A stretch of 64,000 nt of DNA from Nereocystis luetkeana (lineage: Eukaryota > Sar > Phaeophyceae > Laminariales > Laminariaceae), in assembly GCA_031213475.1 (NCBI GenBank), contig JARUPZ010000013.1, positions 2,441,231 to 2,505,230 on the forward strand, read 5' to 3'. The notes beneath the pieces were generated by a model. The model saw only the letters and a list, made by a program, of their open reading frames with translations, did not search any database and was not told the DNA's origin. The first letter of the stretch is position 1, and every line of letters begins with the position of its first letter. This document shows positions 11,501 through 23,500 of the stretch, one piece after another. Made by a program: the position numbers and the translations under genes.

Positions 11501-14500
11501 CCTCCCCCCCCCATCCTCCCCCCCTCCCTTCCCCCGGCCCTCCGTCTATATGTCCCTGCCCCCCCGCTCCCTCGTCCGTGTGGTAGGTGGGCCACGGCGT
11601 GCGCAAGCCAGACTACGAAGCGGCCTTCAAGTCCCAGCGCCTCCTCCTGGCCGTCCCTTCTCCCGCCCTCCGCCACTCCTTCGCCCAGCATCTCATCCGG
11701 GGGGAGAGAGTCATGGATCCGGACGCCGGCGTTCGAGGCAGAGTGAAGGTAATCCATGTGTGTGGGTGTTTGGGTGGGCGGATCGGCGGGTGGGTGAGTG
11801 GGTAGATTGGTGGGTGGGAAGAGTATTTTCGGGGAGCCTGAGGTGTGACACACGGAAAAACCTACACATGATAAGGTGCTTTTGGATCTGACGTCGAGAC
11901 CAATGGGGAAGATGAACGGGGGGGAGCGCGAGGGTTCGCGAATATTTATGAATGCCGTGCTTGCTCGTGCTACATGTATTTTCGTGGGTCGGGTTCTGGA
12001 GGCGTTAGTGTCAGGGCCGGTGTTGGTTTGCGGGGCCTCTGGGCGCGCGAGAAACTTCATCCACCCTCGTCCTTTTGTGTATTTTGTTTCATTTTTGAAA
12101 GTAATGCGCTTCGGGTTTGGGTTTGTCACAATAAATTCTCTGATTGCAAGGTAAAGCCTGCGGCGTGCGTGCGATCCACGAACGCGCCTGTGGTTGTTTT
12201 TTTCGGGTGGGGTAAAGGTGAGCTATTCCAGGATGTAGGGGGAGAGCGAGCCGTTTTTATGGTTGCTTGCGGAGTGCAAAGGAAAATCCCTTGCGCACTG
12301 TGCCACGATTGTTGCGAACAGAGCTCATGTCAGCAGATCGATACGCCGACCTTGCTGTGGAGCCTTCCTCCCCCGCAGAGTGGTGCGAGCAATGTCTCCC
12401 TGGCCGGTGAAAGCCCGACGTGCTCCGTCCAGGCAGTGGAGGATGCGATGGTCTTTTTGTGGCCATACGACTACGGCCGTGCATGACATGAGTGACCCCC
12501 CCGCGCCCTCTCCGAAAATTTCTTCCTCCCACCTTCACCCCCCCCCCCCCCCCCCGCCCCTTCCCCTCGCTACACCAGGAGTTAAATTAGCTCATTGAAG
12601 CTGTCATCCATATGAGAGTCCGCTTCACCAGCGGTTCCTAGTAGGATGCAGCTCACCCTTCATGCGACTCGCCGGACACCTCACGGCGCTTCGCGCTTGG
12701 TGCAAGCAATGTCTGCCTGGTCCGTGAAAACCCGATGTCGCTCCGTCCGGGCATTGTAGGGATGCGAGGGTCTCTATGGTCATATGACTACGGCCATGCA
12801 TGAGATGGAGTACATCTATCCTGTCGAGTATTCGCCCCCCCCCCTCACCCCGCCCGTCCATACCTATGCACTCGCAGCACTCGGAAGCACGGGAATATAT
12901 CGAGAAAGGGGAGGACGATGCCGAGGAAACCCCTGGTGGCGTGCTTGGCGAGGACACCGGGGATAAGGGTGGCCAGGGTTCGCCGTCGGCGGTGATGGCC
13001 GCCGAGACTGCCGCCCCTTTTGCGATGCTGGAGTCCGACGCCAGCGCCAAGGGTACGTTTCTCTGTACTCGTAGTTCCGTTTTTTTCTCGCTCTCGGGTC
13101 GGCCCGTGAAAGCTGATTTTCATGTTTTTGTGGGGTTGCTTTCGGAAAGATATGTATTGCAGTGCAAGGAGGTGGGTTGGTTCTATGAATGTTACGAGCG
13201 ATAGTGAGCTTCGAGTGCCCACGGCACCTAAACATAGGCCGGCCAATCGAGATAGCTGAAGCCTTTTTTTACTTGCTTCAACTATTATTTTTTTCACGCG
13301 GCTCAACCTCCCAAACACAACCTCCCAAAAAATAATTATGTGGCGTGCTGCGGGACATGCTCGGGAGCGGGAAAGTTGGTACGGCGTGCTGCGAGTACGG
13401 CAAACTCGAAGCAAAAACAGAGATGAGCGGCAAGAGCACGGTGTCACCGCGGGGGTCATCCACACGGCAGTGCAGGCAGCACCACAGCCGCCGCTCATGC
13501 TGTGCGCACCCGGTGTCATGTACACGAACGGTGCCGGGGTCCCCGCTGTGTACTGCCGGACTCCGTGCACGCACTCAAGGTCAAGACAGCAACGTCTGCC
13601 CATGAAACTCTACACAGCAGCAGCTGCGGTGCAGCGGGCTGTTTGCAGTACAGCCGGTCCTCAGACAGGATTGCCGTTTCTCTCTTTCTCTCAGCTTCCA
13701 TTCCGAGAGGCCCATACCCCGTGAGATATGTGTGAACGCGCCGTTCGTCACCCGATGGTGCCCGGTTTCCGTGACACCTGTCTGTTGTATTTTGTTTGTT
13801 TCAGTTCAATTAGTTTTGGCCATTTTGAGTTGTTTTTTTTCCTGTTCCGGCTGCTCCTGATTATTCGTTTTCCGCTCGAGTTCGACTCCAGTACTGCTCC
13901 ACGTATGCCCATCCCGCGGCAGTACTATTGTACTGCTGTGTGGTATTGCTCGTAGACGACAGCGCAGTAGCACGTGTTTGAGCCTGATCTCTCGATCCGG
14001 ATGTCTTCTTTTGTTGCGTGTCCTTCGAAATGTCATGGGTTACGGCCTGGGCATATCTATCACAAACGTACCAGCGGAGCGTATGTAGACCCCCCGATGT
14101 TCCGAGATGGGACGACCGCAGCCAGCGAGAAGCTCCGTCGGATGGCAAACGCTCCGTACTCGAGTGATCGCAAGAAAAATAACGCAACAAAAATACGCAG
14201 CAGTCCTACTTTGTAGGCCTACCAACAGCAGCAAGTACTGTCGTGCCATTCGCTTTTATACCTCGGCGATGCCCGCGAGGCTATCCACGACAGGCAGGGG
14301 CAGACGAACGAGCACCATGCTTTTCGTCTGCTGTAACCCAGAACCATAGCCCGCCACTTGAGAGACATGATTGATTTCTCTGTAGCCAATGGAAAAACAG
14401 ACAAACAAACACGTACCCTTAATTTCTGCGCCATGATTGTCTTTCACGTCTTGTGTGTGGTACTTGGCAAAAAAAAACGGCACGAGTAGCGCGTCGGAGC

Positions 14501-17500
14501 CTTGATCCCATGTCTTCTGTCTTGTGACCGAACTATAGCAACAGCAGCTGACCAGACCTCGATGTCGACGAGACAATATCGACTGCAGTTTTACCACCAT
14601 CTACCCACGCACACAAGTAGACGACAGTTCTGAATATCCTGCTGCCCGAGTTCCTAGCGACGGCTATACTACATTATTCGAAATTGGGTGTAAGGGTCGG
14701 TTGTAATTTACTCTGTTCGCCATTCGTCGAGGGCTGGTCGCAATCGACGTCGTACTGCCTGCGGTAGGTCGAGCTTTGTCGACGGTGTGCTTGTTTAGAG
14801 AGGCGGAACAGGCCGCCCCATGGCACCCCTGTTGTGTTCCGGCCCTTCCCGGTCGGGCTGCTGCCGCCTCGCAGCGCTCGGAACGCCGCCGGTTAATCGA
14901 TCAGAGTAGCTCGCTCTGCCCACTTGCCAAGGAATGTGGGGGCGCAGGGGTTGCGCGCTCAGACGAATGCCTGTGTGGATTATGGAATTTCGAGGTGCCT
15001 GGCCGTCTCGGGCACGGGTATTTCGGGGGCGCATAGCAATCGGAACCCCGGACGGATGCTAAAAACCATGCACCCCCTCATGTTGACACACCCTTACTGG
15101 TTCCGAGCAGGTTCCGATTCCTCAACTTCACCCTAAATAGAGATGTCGCCTGGTATTTGGCTCTATTTTCCTCTCTGTTCAAAATCTGGAGCTCCTCCGC
15201 ATGGTGGGGCCGCAGGGCGGAGCCCGCAGGGGTTGGTAGTTCATCTGTTGTATATCGGCAGTGCAAATAATTTGCCCTTCTAAGCTACAAATTATTTGAC
15301 CCTTCTAAGGTACTGTACAGTAGTTGTCTCTCTTCCCCCGGCCCTTCGACTGTTTTTCAGGTTTTGTATAGTGCATCGTTTTTGGTTGTGGCTGACGAGT
15401 TTGCGCGGTCGTTCAGGAACGTCTGGCCACATTCACCGTTTTGTTAAGTTTTCCATGTCCTTCGAGCTTTGAGCGCGTTTTTTTCAACCCAGGTATATTT
15501 TGTTTGAACGTGCATCACGTACGTTTATGAACGTGCTCTGAACTTGTTTTTGAATCTGTTTCATTCACGGGGTGTGTATGTGTGTGTTTTTAACGATTTT
15601 GTTCATGTCTGTTTGGCATTTTCGTTGTGTCCCCCGCTGTAGATGCGGAGGAGGGGGCTGGCATGGTTCAGAAGGAGCGCGCGATTGGGACGAACAGAGA
15701 CGGCGACGAGGATGAGGATGATCTCGTAGATGACATGGATGACGAGACGCTGTCGACATCGACTCTGCCCCCTCCAGCTAGCGACAGTGCTGTTGCTGTT
15801 TCTATTGCGAGCGGGGTGGCCGGCGGCCCGTCGGCGGCGGTGGGCTACCCTGGGGCAGTCGAGGAGGGCCAGGGCTGGGCGGGAGTGTCGACGCTCAAGA
15901 CGAACTACCACAAGGTCGGGCCGGGACAGCCGGTGCTGCTGGTGGAGCAATACTGCCAGCCGGTGTGCTGCAGCCGTCGGGTCTTCCTGAGCATCTTGCA
16001 CGTGCGTATTGTACGGCGACGCCGCCGCTATCGCTACTGATGGTGGTGCATGTGCTATTACTAGTGCGGATGGCACTGTACTGGCTGCTGGATGTGGGTT
16101 GAAGCCTGGTTGTTTCGTGTGCTGACACCCTCTATCTTTGCGCAGACCGGTATACAAGTATATCCTGTAGGGGAACATCGTATTATTGTCTGACTGAAGG
16201 GAACCCGCTAAGCACTTGCCATTCGTGCTTTGAATTGTGGGGAGGTGGTCCTCCTACACGCCCATACATATAGGAGAACAGAACCCGGTATTTTTGCGCT
16301 GCCATTCGCGATTGCGAGATTGTGCGCAGTTGGTCCCTCCCTGCACGCACGTGCGTTGCCGCCTCCCCAGAGTGTTTTGCTCGGCGCCGACCAGACCCGA
16401 CCCCGACGAGGGAACTTTGGGACATGGCCTAGCTTCAGCAAAATGTTTGAAGTGTAGTTGCCTTTAAATGCTACCCGTAGTTCTTGCACCCTATCATCGA
16501 CCGACTTTGGAGTTTCTCGGAATGAAGATGCTATAAGGAGAGGTATTAATTGTTTGGACTATCGTTTTTTCGAAGCAGGCTGGGCTATGTCGTAAGCATA
16601 ATGTGGAATATCAACCGTTTTGGTCTTAAGCAAGCTGGGCCAAGCCGTGAGTACAGTGTGGAATATCAACCGCTTTGGTCGAAGCTGGGCCATGCCGCGA
16701 AACACTACTGACCCCGACCCCAACCATGCCTCCTTCCGTCTCCGGGCCGAAAACACTTTTGCTTTTTCGAACACCAGCTGGTGCCGCGCATGTTCGACCT
16801 GGAGCGTCAGCTACTCTGCTTCGTTCTGCACGAGTCACTGTTCCTCCCCGCGCTGCAGGCTTCCTTGTACCACCGCCCCCCCGCCCGCGACACCGCTGAT
16901 AGCCCCTCCAGTGCTCTAGAAGACGCCGGCGACGGAGACAGTGAAGACCAGCCCGGGGCGATGCCCATGCTGGAGGGGGAAGGCGAGGAGGAGGGACACG
17001 GTATGGGCCGTGCGGACACCGAGCCTGCTCCGGGTGCACCAAGTCCTTCCGTGAGCAGCCCGCGTTTGCGTTCGGAAGCGTCACACGCGCCCCCGGATTT
17101 ACTCGCGGCGGCGAATTGCTCCCCGCCGGTGGTGGACTGCACGGTTGTAGGTGCCCCTTCTACGGCGATGGATGATCCGGTGTTTAGGGCGGCGGCGGCG
17201 GCGCCTGAAGCGGTATCGGCGTCTGACACGGTGGAGGCTCCTGAAGCGGGAGCCGCACCAGCAGCAGCAACACCGGCGGCGGCGGCGGCGGCGGTGGCCA
17301 CGACCGCGGCGGACAAGAGTTTTACCTCGAGCGATGCGCCGTCCCCGGACGATGCATCACCCCCAGGCGAGCAAGAGGGGAAGGTCACCGTCTGGCCCCA
17401 GAATGGGACGTGGTGCACTCCGGGACAGGGGGCTGGGACGGGCTCCGGCCCTGGGGGGGCGTTGGACTCGGTGGGGTTTGCCGCTGCTGGGCGTGTGGGG

Positions 17501-20500
17501 GTTGAGGCGGCGGCGGAGGCGGGGGCGGCCGCGGCCGCTCAAGCGGCGGCGTTGGGGGTGATTCAGTGGCAGGGGGGTCAAGACGGAGCGGTGACGGACA
17601 CTATGGCGCTGCTGGACTGTTCTCTTCGCCGGTAAGAGGGGTATTTGGTGGAGCAAGGGAGGGAAGGTCGGAGGGAGGGCGGGCGGGAGGGCGGGCGGCA
17701 GCGGGAGAGGGGGGGTAAGGAGATAAAGGGGGTGGGTTGGGCCGCGTATTGTGCTGGGAGTATGGCGTGGGTGCGCTTCGTGTTCGCAAGGTTTTGCGTG
17801 TTTTTTTTGTTCTATCAAGATTTCGGCGAGAGAACGTCGGGCGTGTCAGGGTGAGGTTCGAGAAACTGGCTGTGAAATGAAGGAAGGTGGTACTCACAGG
17901 GCATGCGAAGGTGTCCGCGATTTCATCTCACGAGCGATGCACGTCCTGCCCCCGTTGTCGTGCGGTCCATCGCCAATGCTGTCCGCGACAGGCCGGTGAA
18001 CGAGAGGCTAGAGACCTTGGGCGACGCCTGGTTGAACTACTACGCGGGCTTCGTGGTTTTCCAGGCGAGATATAATCGGTTTTTCCTCCGGTAGTAGGCC
18101 TCGTTGTCTCTCGCCCTAACGCGGGGTGCGGCGCGGCGTGCCCATTGCCCGCGCAATTTTTTGTCGGCTGCAATAGTCGACAGGGGGTGCGTTGCGTTGC
18201 GTTGCGTTGCTTCCTTTGGCGGCTCGGTTGCTGCTCAAGACAGTGACCAAGTAGGTCGGCGGTGCTGCCGCGATACTGCGATACTCATAGGGCTCGTCCA
18301 TATTGCGACGATTTGGTCCCCGCACGATTCCACCTCGTTGGTGTGCAGTTAGAATCTTATTGTTTTCGATCACCGTCTGTGAGCGCGACCACGAGGTTTT
18401 GGGTGTTGAAGCGCTTTCAAAGCGCGCGCGAAACGCGCGTTCCGAGCGATAGGCCTACCGAACGGAGGGGGGGGGGAAGGGCGGCGTGGCAGCTGAGGTT
18501 TTCTAGAAGACAAGCAAAGCACCGCACATTACGTCTGTCATGTTGCGTCGCCCTTCTCTTGTCCTTGCGCCCTTGGATTTCGCCTTGCGCCGTATCGAAG
18601 GGTCACACCTAACTACAGCAGTAGACTTTTGTTTGTTTGTACGTTCTCTGGCCGTAGCGGAGAAAGAGCCAGGAGTTGCTTTGACCTTGATGGCGTCTTT
18701 GTTGGCGTTGCGGTGTGCCTTGTGAAGGGCGACCATCCTCGCACGAGTAGTCGAGACGTGTTGCTGCTGTTGTTGTTGTTGTTGTTGTTGTTGCTGTTGT
18801 TGTTGTTTGCCGTTCAATCTAAGCCTCATGATTCTGCACGTGCCTCGGTGCGTGTTTCAAGAATGTTCTGCGTACACCTGAAATTCGGGCTTCCCACGAG
18901 TCCCACGACGGCAACATGATGACGGGCCGGAACAAGCATCGGGCTGGTGTAAAAACAATGCTCATATACGTTCGTGCTCTATCGCGCACAGAAGCGAAGC
19001 GCGACGTTTATTATTGTGAGACAAAAAGCCACGAAGTCAGGTTGCCGCTTTCCTACACCCACCCCGACTTTTTTTGTTCGGCCGTAGTTGTTGAGCTCTG
19101 TCGGGTCGAATGGAATTTGGGGGCTATGGTGTAGGACAGGTGCATACTGATTTCGTGTTTCCTCGCAGGAGTGGAGCGCAACGATTATCTTGTGTGAAGG
19201 ACGGTCTTTATGCCGTGGCCACCCCATCGTAATACCGCGCCAATCAACGTATCTCTTTATGTTCGTCCCCGGCACAGTACCCGGTGCCCTCCGGCTGCCG
19301 GGTGTATGTCGTGTGTATCCGTGTCTTCCGACGGGTATCATTTTCTCTGCTTGGGGTACGCATTTTTTGTTGTTCACATCGTCTCCTAAGACAACAAAAT
19401 AAGATATTTCATCAAGATACGATTTAACTGTGTGGAACGGGATCTTTTGCCGCGGCTGCTTGTCTTGCACCCTGGACCGTCCTTCGGTTGATTTTGTTAT
19501 CCGCGCGGAGCATGACAGTGTTGTGTGGACGGCACGCACCCACTCATGCGTCGCATCTTGAACCCACCTTTGGCTTTTCCCCCGCCTCACCCGGTGGTCT
19601 CTCCCTCGAAATGTCAGGACAAACCGGTGTTGTTCGAGGAGGGCATGATGACGCTCCTCCGGAAGAACGTCGTGTCCAACGCGCGTCTCATCAAGTGCGC
19701 CGACGGGAGGGGTTTGAGGGTACGTGACTGTAAGGTCTGCAGTCGGTTCGACGCGGTATTCACTGCAGAGTTGCGTGTTTTTGTTTCTCGAACGTTCGTC
19801 CTCCGATGGTGGAGGCATGTTCAGGCCTCACCCTACTGAACTAAAAGTTTTCCACACTATGTCCAAGTAGTAAGGCTCCAAATAATGGTTGCAGTTCTTG
19901 AGGGCTCAAGTGCGTTTTGTCCCAGACCCAAATGTTTGGTTATTTCACCCTTTTAGGACTGCAGTCTCATTTCGGGGGTTAAACCAGTGAACATCTTTGG
20001 ATTAGGGCAGGATATGTGTTTCGCGGTCGCCAAAGATGGCGTTCTTCTCCTTCGCGCGCAGGGGCATGAGCGCGCGCTGACGCGTGTCGCTTTGGCAGGC
20101 GTCGAGCCCGGAACATATCGGCTTGGTGTCACCCTTTTGACCGAGGACTGGCCGCCTTGCTGCCCTCCCCCCCGAAGCACCTCGAAAATACCTACCAACT
20201 CATGTGCCCTTGCCCTCAGTACCACCTTGCCCCACCCACCCGTACGGCATCTCTGACTAACCGACGGCTGAACGTTTTTTTCTCGTAGGTTTGTATTTCG
20301 CGGGCCAGTGCCACATCGACGCACTGACAAGTTTGTGCCCGACGCCCATGCCCCTTCTCGCTTCCCTCCGCCTTTCTGGTGTCATGCACGAACAGTTTTG
20401 TTTATGCAGCTCAGCGTATGTATTGTTCGGAATAATGCCACAGCTTTTGCGTGGATAGTAGAACACGTCCGGCCGACATGTATTACAACGCAGCATGCAT

Positions 20501-23500
20501 TTCTGAGCGCCAACCGCTCAACCGGTGGGGCGAACCCATAGCTGGCGGGCTCGTAAAATGTAAAGGGGAAAAAATCCTTCTTATTTCTTCTTGATGTGCG
20601 CTGTGCTACGTACACATGTTTGCTGGTGTGATCCGAGTCCTTGTAGGTACGAATGTTCCTTGACCCGCCTTGGGCGAACTGTGTCTTGAGGTGTCCCGTG
20701 TTATGTACGACTCGTTCATGACGTGCTCCAAACCCTTTGCTCGCCGTGAAAACCCTCCTCGACGTGGTCCGTGTCATGTGGAAACCCTGCTTGATGTGTC
20801 GGGTCGTTTGCAAACCCCTTTCTCGATCTTCCCTGTTTTAGGAGTTCATGTACCCGCCAAGGTCAATCCTTGGGCGCCCGTTCGATATGTGGGCTCCGTC
20901 GCTGCTACCGCTGCCGCCTGCCGTCAAAGCTAACAGGAAGACCATCGCTGATGTAGTTGAGGCCCTCCTGGGGTGAGATCTTCCCTGCCTTTTTTGTTCA
21001 ATTTGTATTTTTGTTTGTAGCCGCTCGCAGATGGATTTGGAAAAAATGCTGAAACTTCCACTTCCACTCATGCTAACTGTCTCGTGTTGTCGATTCAACG
21101 CTGTTGTAGTCGACTAGCTCCCTGGCACCCAAAAAGCGTTCTACAGGGAGTGGGAGTTCCTCGCTTGTGACGAAGCTGTGCTTAACGCGCGATTTCGAAG
21201 CTCGACTATTTATATGTGGGTGTCTAGGTTTTCGTTGGTGCGAGGGAGTGGGGACTCGCTGGGTGTTGTTGCTTCCTTTTGGTGTATGCACTTACCGGTA
21301 CTGGACCACTGATACGCCATCGGCGTCACCAGTGCCATTCATCGTCGATAGCGTCAGAGGTTGTCGTTGTTTGTTTTGCGGTATATCCATCGACCACTGC
21401 CGGGCCACTGAGACTCTGTCAGCGTCGCCATCGTCGCAAGGGTATGTACGCGTTTGGTGTTGCAGTCGTGTTCGGGGTATATAGGTAGACAACCGCTGGG
21501 TTACTGGGACATCATCGGCATCGCCAGCATCGCAAACGGACGAAGCCGGCAATGCTGACGGTGTCTCGGTGAACACAGCTGTCTTATTCCTGTCTATCTC
21601 GCACGATTTTTTCAGTGGCACTGCGGTGTTTCTTCTGTTAATCGTTGTACTCGGCGTCTTATCGTGCCCTCTTTATGGCTCTGGGGGCATTCCGAGGCTA
21701 GGCAGAGCTCAATAGCATATCACACCGATGCTAGCGCAGACGTAAACGCGAATCACAACCTAGCTTTCCAGAGCACCCATACCACACAACCGAACTTGGC
21801 TTGTGTCTGTTCTGGGGCTCAGGTACGCTGGCTATCGCTAAAAAACACGGCATCATCGGTCTTATAAACTGTCTATCTAATGAGTGAGCTCTCAGCAGTA
21901 CCAGTATGACATCGGGCTGTCTGCCCGTGTCACACGCACGCCTCCTTCCCGGTAGCTGCGCGACAAATATTATGTGTTACCTCCCCACACAGCGGTGCGT
22001 CGTGGGGCCGATGCTGCGACCTCATTCTCTCCCTATGTAATTCTTAACGTCATCCAAGTTCTAGCGAAAAATTGAATCTGTTCGCCAATCAATCATTAAT
22101 TCGATACTTGATCTGACACATAGGTATTCGCGTTTTTTTTTCTTCACCTCTCAGGCCCCAACGTGGTAATGAAACAGCGAGCTAATCAGGAATCCGTGGT
22201 CTAATATGGGTCGATCTTAACGAGAAGTGTTTCTCAGTTTTCTTCAGTATTTTCTCGAATTTTCGGTATTTACCTATAGAAAAATACCGAGAAATACCGA
22301 AATTTCGGGAAAATACTGAAAACCCCTAAAAACAGCCCCTCGTTAACCCCTTCAGAACCGCAGTCCCGTTTTGGGGACAAACTAATTGAAGGTTGAGTGG
22401 TTTGTCCCCAAAACGGGACTGCAGTTTTAAAAGGGTTAAGATCGACCCTAAGCCGAGGGTTCGATTATGTTTTTATTTACCCGTGCCACAGACGCCACCG
22501 CTTTAATAACAACCCCACTCCCTTGTCGTCTACTCTATACCTGGTATCTTCTTCCTGGGCTGGTAAAATGTTTTAGGGCGGCGTTGGTTGCGGGCGGCAA
22601 CCGCAGCGCGGCCTACTTGATGGAGTGGCTGGGCCTCCCCACCCTGGAGTCCTCGAACGATCCCGAGAAAGGCCAAAGGGAAAACGCCACCTCCAGCATC
22701 AACCCCGGAAAGCCAAGTGAAAATGACCCTAAGAAGACGCCCGTCAGTCCCGGCAACCAGGGCGATGAAGACTCTGAAAATGACAAAGGGGGATCTCAAG
22801 AGGGCGCTGTGTTGTCGCTACCGCTGCCTCCGCCGTCACCACCGCTGTCGCTGCGGCAGACGCAACCGGAGGATGAGCATGAGGTGGCCTCGAACAGCTT
22901 GGCGGATGGAGCACACGGTTCTGGGACGATGGAGGGGCCGGCGGTTGTGTTGCCTCCGGAACGTAAGGCGCTAGAGGCCGCAGCTGCGGCTGCGGCTGTG
23001 GCAGCGGCGTTGGAGAGAGGAAGGGTGGGGGCAAGCCTCGGTCACCCGCGCCGCGAGCTGTCTCGCGAGGAAACGCCATCGAGCGAAGCATCATCTCGCG
23101 AAGCGTCCTCTTGCGAAGCGTCATCTCACGAATTGTCGTCCCGCGATGCGTTGTCCGGCCACCGCACGAGCACTGGCGGGGAAAGCGCCGCGATACTCCC
23201 CTCCGCGGCCGGTTGGCGCGCGCATCCCATGGACGAGGACGAAGATGTTGATCAAGACGGGACGGGACCCTCCGAACGCGTCAGGAACGGAATTCTGAGA
23301 GACGACGACAGGGGCGGGGGGGGTGGTAGGTCGCCGACTACTGTTGACGTAAACCAGACGAAAGTCGATATCGCGTCCGCTGGTGGAGGCGGTTGCGGCG
23401 GTGGTGGCGGCGTCGCTGCTGCTGCTGTTGCTGCTGCGCCGCAACGTGGGGACGTTGGGGAGACGGAGGCCGCTGTCGCCGGCGATGGGTTCGGAGGAGC

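Larger units (their letters stand above)
6659..11586 (+). other. Dicer intron 6 (4.9 kb): MITEs, antisense gene fragment, pyrimidine tract
   Basis: The intron contains the antisense Cys-rich fragment (7120-7640), a repeated block shared between 8040-8140 and 9010-9120, two family A palindromes, one family C palindrome and a C/T tract at 11440-11580. At 8640-8930 the minus strand reads protein-like in three frames in turn, perhaps a decayed gene. Confidence 0.5.
11749..12877 (+). other. Dicer intron 7: two repeat D copies in tandem
   Basis: 11749-12374 shows no gene. Copies of repeat D follow at 12375-12500 (ending in a C run) and 12585-12840 (ending in a C run), and then the exon 8 acceptor. 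Confidence 0.6.
20973..22576 (+). other. Dicer intron 13: minisatellite and nested palindromes
   Basis: A repeat of about 100 bp lies at 21295-21560 and a nested palindromic element at 22208-22448. I see nothing coding; the stretch 21600-22200 shows no feature. Confidence 0.5.

Noticed and set aside
12845..13603. Minus-strand frame of 252 codons, partly Cys-rich
   Set aside because: It overlaps Dicer exon 8 and changes character along its length. No domain or splice support was found, so it is treated as a shadow plus intron.
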